Below are positions 1 through 7,497 of a stretch of DNA of 64,000 nt, piece after piece. This DNA is from Thermocatellispora tengchongensis. GTDB lineage: Bacteria; Actinomycetota; Actinomycetes; Streptosporangiales; Streptosporangiaceae. Position 1 is the first letter of the stretch; each line of letters starts with the position of its first letter. Below the pieces are notes generated by a model. That model was not told the DNA's origin. It saw only the letters and a list, made by a program, of their open reading frames with translations, and searched no databases. Made by a program: the position numbers and the translations under genes. Location: the NCBI RefSeq assembly GCF_014202315.1, contig NZ_JACHGN010000019.1:62001-126000 (forward strand), given 5' to 3'.

Positions 1-237
1 CTCGGCCAGGATGCGCGGGGTGATGTCCTCGCGGGTCGGGGGCGCGTACTGCAGGCGTGCGGCCAGCTCGCGCGCCTCGCGGGCGGGCATGGCCAGCACC
101 CCGCGCAGCGCCTCGCCGCTGCGGATCTGGACCAGTTCGTCGGTGCTGTCTTTCCGGCCGGGCAGGCGGACCACGTGCAGGCCAGGGTGGCCGGCGGGCG
201 CGGGGACCGGGACAGCGTGAGGTGTCAGGATCATCAT
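1..237 (-). CDS. Hypothetical protein, C-terminus off the window
   Basis: Partial gene running off the left edge. It starts at two adjacent ATG codons (237 or 234) and stays open to base 1, giving 79 codons. The visible N-terminus begins MMILTPHAVPVPAPAGHPG and later has a REARELAARL segment that looks helical. No family is recognised. Third codon positions are strongly G/C-biased, as in the neighbouring genes, which supports real coding. There is no clear ribosome binding site, and a gap of 117 bp separates it from the next upstream gene, so it may be the tail of the cargo operon or a separate unit. Confidence 0.5.
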   Translation of the reverse strand, partial: MMILTPHAVPVPAPAGHPGLHVVRLPGRKDSTDELVQIRSGEALRGVLAMPAREARELAARLQYAPPTREDITPRILAE

Positions 238-354
238 CGTTTCCGGGTCAGTGCGGGTAGGGGGGCGCGCGGCGTAGGAGGGAGCACCGCGCACCGAGGT
301 AGGGCAGGTGACAGGCCCGGGCCGCCCCCGAGGCAGGGCCCGGGCCGGCCACCG

Positions 355-507
355 TCAGATCCAGGCGTCCGGCCGCCAGACGGGCTCACCGGCGCGGCGC
401 CAGTACCGCGTCACCGTGAGGCGGGCCCGCGCGTACAGCACGCGGATGCGGCGGCGGCGCAGAGCGGGCGGGATGGCGTGGCGGCCGCGCCGGCCCGGCC
501 GGGTCAC
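355..507 (-). CDS. Small basic hypothetical protein (50 aa)
   Basis: A 50-residue open frame whose GTG start at 507 overlaps the TGA stop of the upstream gene (GTGA), the same coupling used throughout this operon. The product is very basic: it opens VTRPGRRGRHAIPP and has a run of arginines around residues 17-21. It ends in VWRPDAWI with several tryptophans. No family is recognised. The translational coupling, strand and GC-rich third positions argue for a real small gene. It is too short for statistical certainty. A nucleic-acid-binding role is possible from composition only. Confidence 0.5.
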   Translation of the reverse strand: MTRPGRRGRHAIPPALRRRRIRVLYARARLTVTRYWRRAGEPVWRPDAWI

Positions 508-950
508 AGGCGAGCCGCCAGGGTAGGGTCCGGCCCCGCCTCCCCGGCCTCAGCGTGGGAGCCGGGCGGGGTGTGGGGGGTGAACGGCGCGCGCACCGCC
601 GCGACGGGCGACTCGGCGACGTACGGCCGGCCCAGCTCGGGCTCGGTCGGCGCGGGCTCGGCCGAGCGCGGGGCCGGGAGCGGCCCGAGGGAGGTCACCT
701 CTCGCGCCTCCTGCTCCAGCTCCTGGGCACGCTTGCGGTGGGCGCGCTCGGCCTCCCGCAGCAGCTCCATCCGCTCCAGGTGGTCAGCGAAGATCGCCTG
801 AAGCTCTCGGATCTCCTGCTCGGACACCACCAACTGCCGGTTCGGCCCGAACAGGACCACCCCCGCGTACACGCCGGGTTCGGTCTCCTGGACACCACCG
901 TTGGCCGGTGGCTGCAGACGCGAGTGTGCGGTCTCGGAAAGCAGACTCAT
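504..950 (-). CDS. Hypothetical protein with central coiled-coil-like helix
   Basis: 148 residues, starting with ATG at 950 (MSLLSETAHSRL), which overlaps the upstream stop as ATGA. Longer in-frame starts exist, but the overlap decides this one. Residues about 40-85 are rich in Glu, Arg and Leu (ELQAIFADHLERMELL, then REAERAHRKRAQELEQEA) and should form a long amphipathic helix or coiled coil. The C-terminal third is Pro/Ala-rich and probably disordered. No family is recognised. It lies inside the overlapping minus-strand operon of the integrated element. Confidence 0.65.
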   Translation of the reverse strand: MSLLSETAHSRLQPPANGGVQETEPGVYAGVVLFGPNRQLVVSEQEIRELQAIFADHLERMELLREAERAHRKRAQELEQEAREVTSLGPLPAPRSAEPAPTEPELGRPYVAESPVAAVRAPFTPHTPPGSHAEAGEAGPDPTLAARL

Positions 951-1291
951 GATCTGGCCTTTCGCATCGGGATCGTGACCACGGTCACGTGACAGCCGCT
1001 GATCAGGCCACTGGACGTCAAGCGGCCAGGGCGGTTGTCCTCGTGGGCCACCAGGCCCAGGGCCTCGACCCACTTCTCGTAGATCGGGATGGGGTTACGG
1101 TCGACGGCGTGGCCGGGGAAGATCTCGGCGCGCAGGGCGGAGCCACGGCGGGCGATCTGCCAGGTCAGCGTGGGCAGGTCGCGGTGGCGGGAGAGGATCT
1201 CGCCGAGCACCCGGTGAGCGCTGCGCTGCAGGGCGGTGTTGTCGATCCCCCGGGCGGGGCGCCGGGATGCAGCAGACGGGGCGGTGGTCAT
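947..1291 (-). CDS. Hypothetical protein (114 aa)
   Basis: 114 residues starting MTTAPSAASR at ATG 1291, which overlaps the upstream stop (ATGA). Its own stop overlaps the next start in the same way. The central part (ALQRSAHRVLGEILSRHRD, then TWQIARRGSALRAEI) suggests helices followed by strands. A motif VDRNPIPIYEKWVEALGL is seen near residue 75. No enzyme motif or membrane segment is seen, and no family is recognised. Translational coupling on both sides makes co-expression with the neighbours very likely. Confidence 0.65.
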   Translation of the reverse strand: MTTAPSAASRRPARGIDNTALQRSAHRVLGEILSRHRDLPTLTWQIARRGSALRAEIFPGHAVDRNPIPIYEKWVEALGLVAHEDNRPGRLTSSGLISGCHVTVVTIPMRKARS

Positions 1292-1929
1292 GACGTTCCT
1301 TCCTCGGCTGCAGCCAGCGCCGCGTCGACTTCGGCGGTCGCGGCCTTGATCCGGGGCTTGTGGTACAGCTCGGCCGTGCGGCCGGTGCTGGTCACACAGG
1401 GGCGGCCGGGCTGTGCCGAGCAGGTCGTGCAGGTCTCCTGCAGGGCCTGCTCCTGGATGGCGGCCTGCCGGGCGGCCTCGCGGCGGCGCGCGGCCCGGGG
1501 CGACTCCCACTCCTCCAGGTCGGGCAGGCCCTCGATCCCGGCCAGGTACGGGATACCGGGCTCCTCATCCCGCCAGGGCAGGTCATCGGCGGCCAGGTAG
1601 ATGATCTGCCGCATGGACAGCACGGTGGACAGCCGCTTGCCCCACTGCTCCCGGTCGCTGCCGTGCGCGCGGGTGCCCCACGGCTCGCGCTGGTGCAGGT
1701 ACGGGCGCAGCGGCTGCAGCTCGGTGATGATCGTGTCGATGCGCGCCACGTCGCGGGCGAGCGTGGCGAGCTCCTTGCTCATGTGCTCCAGCCGGTCGCA
1801 CACGTTCTCGCCGAGTTCGACCGGAACGGCGGGCCGCTCGGCTGCGATCGACAGATCGCGCAGCCACACCGCCGCGCCGTCCAGGTCGACGGCGAGCTGA
1901 TCGAGGGTGATTCGCCTGGACTGGCTCAT
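1288..1929 (-). CDS. Hypothetical protein with C-terminal phage-type zinc-binding motif
   Basis: 213 residues from ATG 1929 (MSQSRRITLDQLAVDL), coupled by ATGA overlaps on both sides. Near residue 175 it carries CTTCSAQPGRPCVTSTGRT followed by a histidine about eight residues on. This C-x2-C-x6-C...H-x2-R pattern matches small zinc-binding domains common in actinophage and element-borne proteins. The N-terminal half is mostly helical with no recognised fold. Zinc binding is inferred from the spacing only. The motif supports a phage or element origin of the operon and a nucleic-acid-related role. Confidence 0.7.
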   Translation of the reverse strand: MSQSRRITLDQLAVDLDGAAVWLRDLSIAAERPAVPVELGENVCDRLEHMSKELATLARDVARIDTIITELQPLRPYLHQREPWGTRAHGSDREQWGKRLSTVLSMRQIIYLAADDLPWRDEEPGIPYLAGIEGLPDLEEWESPRAARRREAARQAAIQEQALQETCTTCSAQPGRPCVTSTGRTAELYHKPRIKAATAEVDAALAAAEEGTS

Positions 1930-2516
1930 GATCCTCCGTTCGCCGGCTCGGCCGCGTGCTGTACGACCCAGGTCGCGGCGGCAGTGCGAGAGGTCAGGGC
2001 ATCGTGGGTGTGCCTCGGGTGGGCCCCGTACCGACTGGGCGTGAAGTGGGCGCCCGCGGACCAGCGGGACTTGACCTGGCGCCCCCGCCTTCGCGCGGGT
2101 GCGATGACGCCGAGCACGTCGGCCCAGGTAGCGGGCGGGGTCTTGCTCCGGGTGACGGCGAAGTAGTCCGGGCGCGACTCCGGCCAGCCGAGCAGCGCGG
2201 GGCCCGGGTGCAGCCACACGCCCAGTCCAGGCACCGGGACCGGGCGGACACCGTAACCGATGCCCTCGACCGGCCCCCCGCTCGTCGTCACCTTGGACCG
2301 GGGGTCTCCGTGCTCGTCGCGGTCTGCGGCGATGGTGATCTTCCACTCGTGGTACGTACCGCACCCGCCGTCCTGCGGGCACACGGCCTGCACGGTGGTC
2401 ACCTCGCCGCCACGCGGGCGGTCGACGGTGTGCACGCGCAGGTCCCAGCCACGTCGGCGGCATCCCTCGCGATGGGGGATAGCACGCCAGTCCAGGAGGT
2501 CCTGCTGCAGGCTCAT
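1926..2516 (-). CDS. Hypothetical element-encoded protein (196 aa)
   Basis: 196 residues, start ATG 2516 (MSLQQDLLDWRAIPHREG), overlapping the preceding stop as ATGA. It contains two Cys near residue 45 (VCPQDGGCGTYHEW) that could bind metal, then alternating short beta-like segments. A bifunctional DNA primase-polymerase-like or ssDNA-binding role was considered, but no defining motif is present. No family is recognised. The N-terminal WRAIP with a nearby Arg-rich CRRRGWDLR gives a basic patch. The neighbours are unknown element genes. Confidence 0.65.
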   Translation of the reverse strand: MSLQQDLLDWRAIPHREGCRRRGWDLRVHTVDRPRGGEVTTVQAVCPQDGGCGTYHEWKITIAADRDEHGDPRSKVTTSGGPVEGIGYGVRPVPVPGLGVWLHPGPALLGWPESRPDYFAVTRSKTPPATWADVLGVIAPARRRGRQVKSRWSAGAHFTPSRYGAHPRHTHDALTSRTAAATWVVQHAAEPANGGS

Positions 2517-3025
2517 CGGTCCCACCTCGGGCAGGTGCAGCGCCGGGCCGGGGCGCAGATGGAGGGGGTCGTGCAGTACTGGAACTCGTTGGGCTGGGCG
2601 GGGGCGAGATGCGCCCCGGCGGTCTGCGCGTAGGTCAGGGGGATGGTCTCCATGCGCTGGGCCAGGAGTCGGGCGCCGGGCCCGATGTGCCACGGCACCG
2701 GATCGTCCAGCGCCCAGCGCAGGATCTCGACCACGTGGTGCACGCGCCGGGTGATGACCTGGCCCCGCGCTGCCTCCCCGGCCGGGGAGGCGTGCGGGAT
2801 GTCCAGCGCCTGCCGGATCGCCTGCAGCAGCGCGAGCTGGTCGCTCGCGCGTCTCGTCGCTGCGGCGGCGCGCTCGCGCTCCTTCTCATAGGAGGCGATC
2901 AGCGACAGCACCTCCGCCGGGGCCATGAATACCGGATCGGAGACCCCTGCCTCGTGCTCGTAGAGATCGCGTATGGCCGCGATCTCCTGCTCGGTGAACG
3001 CGCGCCGGGTGCTCATCGTGGTCAT
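2513..3025 (-). CDS. Hypothetical protein with long helical N-terminal half
   Basis: 170 residues from ATG 3025 (MTTMSTRRAFTEQEIAAI); the start overlaps the upstream stop by one base (TGATG). ATG 3016 is an in-frame alternative. Residues 50-85 (SYEKERERAAAATRRASD and on) are charged and helical. The C-terminus has two or three Cys (QYCTTPSICAPARRCTCPR) that may form a small metal site. No family is recognised. The gene sits mid-operon in the integrated element. Confidence 0.65.
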   Translation of the reverse strand: MTTMSTRRAFTEQEIAAIRDLYEHEAGVSDPVFMAPAEVLSLIASYEKERERAAAATRRASDQLALLQAIRQALDIPHASPAGEAARGQVITRRVHHVVEILRWALDDPVPWHIGPGARLLAQRMETIPLTYAQTAGAHLAPAQPNEFQYCTTPSICAPARRCTCPRWDR

Positions 3026-3402
3026 CAGCCCCGCCGGGTACGCCGGGCGCGCAGCTCGGCCGCGCGGGCACGCAACTCCTTGGCGGCGCTGGTCGCCTCG
3101 ATGGCGAGCTGCTCCATGGCCTCGGCCTCGGCCTCGACCTCCTCCGGCTTCAGGCTGAAGCCGAGCTCGTAGAACACCGTCACGCGCGACGTGGGCTCGT
3201 TCTCGGTCAGCCCGAGGTACAGGCTGCCGGGCATCTCGGCCGACCTGAGCTCGATCCGGCCGGCCCGGGGCGCCAGCAGCGCGACCTCCACCGGCCCCTC
3301 GAAGTCGCCCGGCCGCACCGGGCGGAGCATCGCCGGCGGCATCTCGGCAGCGCGCGGGCTGTCCGCGGTCTGGGGGGTGTCACTACGATCAGTGATCGTC
3401 AT
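3025..3402 (-). CDS. Hypothetical protein (125 aa), first gene of cargo operon
   Basis: Start chosen at ATG 3402 (MTITDRSDTPQT) because GAGG lies about nine bases upstream; ATG 3417 is in frame but has no such site. An acidic, Pro-rich N-terminus is followed by beta-like segments (VEVALLAPRAGRIEL, VTVFYELGFSL). The C-terminus (EEVEAEAEAMEQLAIEA and then basic residues) should be a charged helix. No family is recognised. It is the first gene after the 3428-3459 stem-loop and heads the overlapping set. Confidence 0.6.
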   Translation of the reverse strand: MTITDRSDTPQTADSPRAAEMPPAMLRPVRPGDFEGPVEVALLAPRAGRIELRSAEMPGSLYLGLTENEPTSRVTVFYELGFSLKPEEVEAEAEAMEQLAIEATSAAKELRARAAELRARRTRRG

Positions 3403-3427
3403 CTGTTGTGTCCTCATCAGGTGGTTG

Positions 3428-3459
3428 GGGTCCCTCGGCGGTGGCTCGCCGAGGGACCC
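3428..3459 (-). terminator. Perfect 13-bp stem-loop between Xis-like gene and cargo operon
   Basis: GGGTCCCTCGGCG at 3428-3440 and its exact complement at 3447-3459 enclose a 6-base loop. The hairpin lies between the stop of the Xis-like gene (3506) and the start of the next gene (3402). No long T-run follows on the minus strand, so it may act as a partial terminator or attenuator separating regulation from cargo expression. Confidence 0.6.
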
Positions 3460-3505
3460 GGCTTGTCGGGGGTGGGGTGTAGGGTCCGCCGCTTGCGCCC
3501 GGCCA

Positions 3506-3820
3506 TCAGTCGTTACGCCCGTAGCGGCTACCCCGGCGGATCTCGAAGGGGGCGATGTTCCCGGCCCGCGATGCGTCGGGCGTCTCCTGCTTTCGCTTGG
3601 CGCTGTCGGGCTTCTTCGCGCGCTTCCCGGCGCCCTGGCTGAGGTGCTGCACCACGGCGGCGAGGTGCTCGTCCGTCCACCCGACCTTCCGCCCGTTGCG
3701 CACGTGGGGGACAGCGCCGGTGCGTGCTAGCCGGGCCAGGGTGGAGGGCCGGATCACCTTGAGGTCGTTGCTGATCCGCTGCGCGCCCTCGGTGTTGTCG
3801 TAGATGTGTGGAACGCTCAT
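3506..3820 (-). CDS. Xis-like helix-turn-helix protein
   Basis: 104 residues from ATG 3820, overlapping the stop of the upstream Xre gene (ATGA). Residues 15-55 (ISNDLKVIRPSTLARLAR, then TGAVPHVRNGRKVGWTDEHL) match the winged helix-turn-helix pattern of MerR-like excisionase and AlpA-type proteins: a short HTH, a basic wing with GRK, then a terminal helix. The tail is Lys/Arg-rich. In elements of this kind such a protein is usually the recombination directionality factor. It could instead be an operon activator. It is about 1.5 kb from the integrase, in the opposite direction. Confidence 0.65.
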   Translation of the reverse strand: MSVPHIYDNTEGAQRISNDLKVIRPSTLARLARTGAVPHVRNGRKVGWTDEHLAAVVQHLSQGAGKRAKKPDSAKRKQETPDASRAGNIAPFEIRRGSRYGRND

Positions 3821-4047
3821 TCTGCGAGCAGGCCCTCGATGTCGCACTCGAGCGCTGTGGCGATCCGGTGCAGCATCTCCACCGACGCAGACCTGTGCCC
3901 CCTCTCGATGTTGCACATGTGGTTGGCGCTGACGCCGGCCTTCTCCGCCAACGCCTTCTGGCTGAGGCCGGCGATCAATCGCTGACGGCGGACTGCCTTC
4001 GGGTTCTGGTTGAGGCGTCCCGGGGCAACAACCTGTCGTGTCGTCAT
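3817..4047 (-). CDS. Xre-family helix-turn-helix regulator
   Basis: 76 residues from ATG 4047 (MTTRQVVAPGRLNQ); a GTG at 4059 would add four residues. The whole protein is one HTH_3 domain: RRQRLIAGLSQKALAEKAG, then VSANHMCNIERGHR with the typical recognition helix, then VEMLHRIATALECD. This is the size of a Cro-like or immunity repressor. It is divergent from the larger Xre gene at 4202, with an operator-rich gap between them, the arrangement of a lysogeny-type switch. Confidence 0.85.
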   Translation of the reverse strand: MTTRQVVAPGRLNQNPKAVRRQRLIAGLSQKALAEKAGVSANHMCNIERGHRSASVEMLHRIATALECDIEGLLAE

Positions 4048-4059
4048 GCGGTGGGACAC

Positions 4060-4201
4060 TACTGAAGAGTTCTGGTGAATTCAAGAGAAGTCTAGAGAAT
4101 TCGCCAGAACTCACCGAACTGAAGTTGCACTCCCCTGTTGCGCTGCGGGATCCTGCCGGAAGTTCTCCGAAATTCTCTACAGTTCTCCGAGGTTGGTGAT
4201 C
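4060..4201. promoter_or_regulatory. Divergent promoter-operator region between two Xre genes
   Basis: The gap is A/T-richer than its surroundings. GTTCTGGTGAATTC at 4069-4082 and GAATTCGCCAGAAC at 4097-4110 form an inverted repeat with one mismatch in 14. AGTTCTCCGA occurs as an exact direct repeat at 4161-4170 and 4181-4190. Further GTTC half-sites lie between. These are probable binding sites for one or both divergent Xre proteins. The AGTTCTCCGA pair sits just upstream of the 4202 start, where a bound repressor would block its promoter. Confidence 0.7.
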
Positions 4202-4690
4202 ATGGACCAGGTGGAGCCAACCCCTGAGGGTGCTCTGATCAGGCGGATCAGACTGAGTCGCCGTATCACACAGGAGGTGGCAGCCCGGAAGGCCGACATC
4301 ACTGCCGAGATGTGGGGGCATGTAGAGCGAGGCCATCGCTCTGCTGGTCGCGGCCAGGGCCGAGTCAAGGTCACGGCCTCGGAGGCGACGTTGGCGCGGA
4401 TGGCGCATGCCATTGGACTGCAGCCGGCAGACCTTGTTGCGGTCGGGCGCTCAGACGCTGCGGAGATACTCGCTGAGATGCTTGAAGTGGAGCCTGACCG
4501 CCCAATCCTTGAGGTTCGGGAGCGGGAGCCTGAGGTGATGGAGGTTCCGGTCAGTGCGGGAATCATGCTGGTGGCCGTGGATCCTCGGCTGCCGGAGAGT
4601 GCGCGCGAATTGGTTCGTCGGCAGGCTGAGCAACTCGCTCAATCGCTCATCGAGGAGGGTCTCGTCAAGATCGACGATGAGCAGTCGTAG
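4202..4690 (+). CDS. Xre-family regulator with C-terminal extension
   Basis: 162 residues from ATG 4202, preceded by GAGG at 4189-4192; upstream TTG and GTG codons are in frame but less likely. Residues 10-75 form an HTH_3-like domain: LIRRIRLSRRITQEVAARKA, then an ERGHR recognition segment. The TARMAHAIGLQPADLVAVG-like helix follows. The remaining 85 residues are acidic then helical (ARELVRRQAEQLAQSLIEEG) and may mediate dimerisation. Base composition is less extreme than in neighbouring chromosomal genes, consistent with acquired DNA. It likely regulates the integrase side. Confidence 0.8.
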   Translation: MDQVEPTPEGALIRRIRLSRRITQEVAARKADITAEMWGHVERGHRSAGRGQGRVKVTASEATLARMAHAIGLQPADLVAVGRSDAAEILAEMLEVEPDRPILEVREREPEVMEVPVSAGIMLVAVDPRLPESARELVRRQAEQLAQSLIEEGLVKIDDEQS

Positions 4691-4710
4691 TACCTGCAAG
4701 GCCATAAATT

Positions 4711-4732
4711 ACTTACCTGGCTTCCGGTAAGT
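4711..4732 (+). terminator. Stem-loop after the Xre gene
   Basis: ACTTACC (4711-4717) and GGTAAGT (4726-4732) form a 7-bp stem with an 8-base loop, followed by CCCTTTTG. It lies 20 bp after the stop of the 4202 gene, so it may be its terminator. The stem is weak for this GC content. A second hairpin, GTCCTTT/AAAGGAC, lies at 4800-4821. Confidence 0.4.
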
Positions 4733-4858
4733 CCCTTTTGTTACCTATTTGCTCAAACGTAACTATGCCTTCGTGGTGCACCGTAGTGCTACGAAACGCG
4801 TCCTTTATCCCATAAAAGGACATCTGTCACATGCACCACCCGAAAGGCATCCTGCAAC

Positions 4859-5269
4859 ATGCACTATGTGAACCACGTGCACCACATTGTTCGATTCGGC
4901 ACATTCTGTTCCCGCGAGCTCCCCTTCCTCGGCCCCGCTGTACTACTCGCGGCACGGCAGTTAACGTACGTCCTGGTCGACGGGGGCCAGATCGACCCCC
5001 GCGCGCTCTGGCTTCTGAGCGACATCGGAACAAGGCTCGCGAGCGAGATTCACCTACGGTCGGCGTGCCTTCCGCCGTGGCAGCGCCGTATTCGCCTCCT
5101 GCTGGAGGAGGTCAGCGCCGAGGCAATAGCACCTCGCTGGACGTCTCGCGGCGTCGATATCCCGTTCCCTCACCACCTCACGACCGAGGCGGTGGCCCGG
5201 TCTTTAAGCTCCCACGGCACGGCCCGTTGGAACGAGGGCGACTTTATGTCGGCCCCAGGCATCCCCTGA
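4859..5269 (+). CDS. Hypothetical protein upstream of the integrase
   Basis: 136 residues if started at ATG 4859. The first 30 residues (MHYVNHVHHIVRFG...) look less coding-like, so the true start may be further in. The rest has normal GC-rich third positions: TYVLVDGGQIDPRALWLLSD, then helices around IRLLLEEVSAEAIA. It ends nine bases before the integrase start, so both genes probably share a transcript. No family is recognised. An Xis role was considered, but no HTH or basic wing is visible. Rejecting the ORF would leave an unusual 590-bp gap before the integrase. Confidence 0.5.
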   Translation: MHYVNHVHHIVRFGTFCSRELPFLGPAVLLAARQLTYVLVDGGQIDPRALWLLSDIGTRLASEIHLRSACLPPWQRRIRLLLEEVSAEAIAPRWTSRGVDIPFPHHLTTEAVARSLSSHGTARWNEGDFMSAPGIP

Positions 5270-5278
5270 GGAGGAGGA

Positions 5279-6853
5279 ATGGCGTACGCAGAAAGGCGCG
5301 GCGACAAGATCCGCGTCCGCTGGAAGCAGGCCAACGGCAAGTACAACGGCGGTGTCACCTACAACGAGGAGACCGGCGAGGACTTCACGACTCTGGAGGA
5401 GGCGAAGGCATACGGCGAGCTGCAGGAGAAGCGCATCCAGCTCGGCCTACGGCGAGACCGGGAGCGCATCAAGTTCGGCGAGTGGGCGTGGACGTGGTAC
5501 ACGGGCCTGGAATTGGAGCCGTCGACCATGGCCACCTACCGCAGCATGCTCCAGGGGCACCTGCTCCCGGAGTGGGCGGACACCTGGCTGGACGACATGA
5601 AAGACACCGACTTCGACCCGTGGGAGCGCGGCATCGTCCGGGCAGGATATGCGCCGCGCACCGCACAGGACGCACGTCGCCTGATGGGCAACATTCTCGG
5701 TGACGCGATCCCACGCTACCTGGATCGCAACCCGGCCGCCCGCAAGCGTGGCAAGGGCAAGAAGGGGATTCGGCGGATCCAGGCCTACCAGCGGGCGACG
5801 AAGGTATGGCCCAGCCCCGGCGAGGTCCTGGTGATCGCCGAGCGGGCGGCGCTGCTCGCCGGGGACCCAGATCTGCTCCTGGCGGCGATCACAAAGGCCT
5901 GGACTGGCCTGCGCTGGAGTGAGCTCATGGCGTTGTCGCCGGACCAGGTCCTCGCGGATGACGCGCTGCTGGACATCAACCGGAAGCTCTACGAACTGCG
6001 CGGGTTCTACATCGGATGGCCCAAGGACGGCAGCGTGCGCCAGATCGATCTGCCCGCGTTCCTGGTGCCGCTGCTGAAGGAGCTGGCCGGCCGCGCGCGC
6101 AAGTGCACGTGCCGGGGCCGCGATGAGGACCTGCCGCCCGTCGACGGCGGCGAGGAGGTCACGTGGTGCCCGGGGGCCCGGTACCTGTTCCTCACCCCGG
6201 AGCGGACCCACTACGGCCGCGGCGAGGCCTCGGCCATCATGCGCCCGGCCGCGGACGGGGTCTATCCGGAGCGCAAGGACAAGCGGTGGCCACGACCGGC
6301 TCGGCCGGTGCTGGCCGACGTCGCAGTGTACGGGCCGCGCCCGGCGCGCGGCCGGCCTGAGGTAGTGGCGGCGAACGCATGGCCGGGCGTGCCGGTGCAT
6401 GTGCCCTGGCCGTACGCCGTCGCCGATGAGCCCTTCGTCCCGCCCCGCGGCCGCGGCCGCCCTGACTACGCCGCCTGGCCGGATCGTGAGCAGCCGCACC
6501 TGGTGACGTGGTTGCCCATACGGCCGGGCCTGACCTGGCACGGCCTGCGCCATGGCCATCAGACCTGGATGGACGACGCCGGGTTGCGCAAGGCGTTCAA
6601 GACGCACCGGATGGGCCACGAGGACAGCACCATGTCCGGCCGGTACGGGCACATCACCGCGGGCATGCAGCGGGCGTTTCAGGAGGCGTCAGAGACCTGG
6701 TGGGAGAGCGCGATCGCCGAGCGGTTCCAGCTCTGGCCGACCTCGCAGATCCCGATCCTGGACGCCGAGCTCGCGCGGTGGCGGGACGGTACGGCAAGCC
6801 AGGTGGTTACGGCGATCGGGCCGCGGAACCGTGCGAGGTCGCGGTCTGCCTAG
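5279..6853 (+). CDS. int: Tyrosine site-specific integrase
   Basis: 524 residues; start ATG 5279 follows GAGGAGGA directly. An AP2-like N-terminal arm (YAERRGDKIRVRWKQANGK) precedes the SAM-like core-binding domain. The catalytic set is visible: R212 (TGLRWSEL), K in PKDGSVR, H421-x-x-R424 (HGLRH), H443 (HRMGHE) and the nucleophile Y456 (GRYGHI). About 140 residues separate the two catalytic boxes, longer than usual. They contain a CTCRG...TWCPG cluster and a Pro/Arg-rich stretch. It catalyses insertion at, and with a directionality factor excision from, the adjacent tRNA-Pro site. Confidence 0.95.
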   Translation: MAYAERRGDKIRVRWKQANGKYNGGVTYNEETGEDFTTLEEAKAYGELQEKRIQLGLRRDRERIKFGEWAWTWYTGLELEPSTMATYRSMLQGHLLPEWADTWLDDMKDTDFDPWERGIVRAGYAPRTAQDARRLMGNILGDAIPRYLDRNPAARKRGKGKKGIRRIQAYQRATKVWPSPGEVLVIAERAALLAGDPDLLLAAITKAWTGLRWSELMALSPDQVLADDALLDINRKLYELRGFYIGWPKDGSVRQIDLPAFLVPLLKELAGRARKCTCRGRDEDLPPVDGGEEVTWCPGARYLFLTPERTHYGRGEASAIMRPAADGVYPERKDKRWPRPARPVLADVAVYGPRPARGRPEVVAANAWPGVPVHVPWPYAVADEPFVPPRGRGRPDYAAWPDREQPHLVTWLPIRPGLTWHGLRHGHQTWMDDAGLRKAFKTHRMGHEDSTMSGRYGHITAGMQRAFQEASETWWESAIAERFQLWPTSQIPILDAELARWRDGTASQVVTAIGPRNRARSRSA

Positions 6854-7095
6854 CCTGCCCATAAGACCTTCGTGATCGTGATCGCCTCGGCCTCATCGTC
6901 CACGACGAAGTGAACCACCCCGTAGCCGCCGAACGTTGTCTGCCTCAGGTCTCGCCGGTCTGGGCGGATGAGCTCGGCGTCCCAGGGTTCTTCGGTCAGG
7001 TCGGCGACGCGGGCGGCCAGGGCAGAAAGGGCGTCCCCGGGCAGGCCCTGCATACCGGCCAGAGCGGACAGGGCCAGGGTGAACTTGTAGCTCAC
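6850..7095 (-). CDS. ParE/RelE-like toxin candidate
   Basis: 81 residues from ATG 7095, overlapping the upstream gene's stop (ATGA) and overlapping the integrase stop tail-to-tail. The layout is a short N-terminal strand, a helix (DALSALAARVADL), then DAELIRPDRRDLRQTTFGGYGVVHFVVDDEAE split over two strands and ending TITKVLWAG. This is the compact alpha/beta shape of RelE/ParE mRNA interferase or gyrase-toxin folds. The GYGVVHFVVDD strand pair is typical. Its partner is the gene at 7092-7406. The pair would stabilise the element. Toxicity is inferred, not shown. Confidence 0.6.
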   Translation of the reverse strand: MSYKFTLALSALAGMQGLPGDALSALAARVADLTEEPWDAELIRPDRRDLRQTTFGGYGVVHFVVDDEAEAITITKVLWAG

Positions 7096-7406
7096 CGCTC
7101 GCGCCGCGCACGGGCTTGCGTGACCAGTTGGTCGAAGCCGGGGACGGCCTGCTCGATGGGGATCGTGGCGGCGGTACCGTCCAGTACCTCTTGAAGGGCG
7201 CCCTCGTAGCCGGGGTCAGACAGGGCCAGGGAGGTCAGCGACCACATGTGCAGCACGTCGTGCACGCGGTGGTAGTTGTCGGGTGTGCGGGCGTCCTCCA
7301 GGGCCTGCCAGTACTGGGTGAGGAACTCCTGGCGGTACGGCTCCGGCAGAGATTCCAAGATCGCCTTGGGGTTATGGGACGCCTCGTGGACGGGCTGGGC
7401 GCTCAT
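7092..7406 (-). CDS. DUF6247-like protein, candidate antitoxin
   Basis: 104 residues from ATG 7406 (MSAQPVHEASHNPKAILE). ILESLPEPYRQEFLTQYWQA followed by an acidic helical region matches DUF6247-type proteins, which in actinomycetes usually sit directly upstream of a short RelE-like gene. It overlaps that gene by four bases, so the two are translationally coupled. The role as antitoxin is from context. The pair lies 140 bp from the attachment site, the normal place for an element-maintenance module. Confidence 0.65.
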   Translation of the reverse strand: MSAQPVHEASHNPKAILESLPEPYRQEFLTQYWQALEDARTPDNYHRVHDVLHMWSLTSLALSDPGYEGALQEVLDGTAATIPIEQAVPGFDQLVTQARARRER

Positions 7407-7497
7407 GGCGCGATCCTAGGCGCGTGGCCGGGCCGATTGTCCAGGATGACCGTCATGAGCGTCTCCCGTCATCTCCCAGATTTCTCCCACCGAAAGC

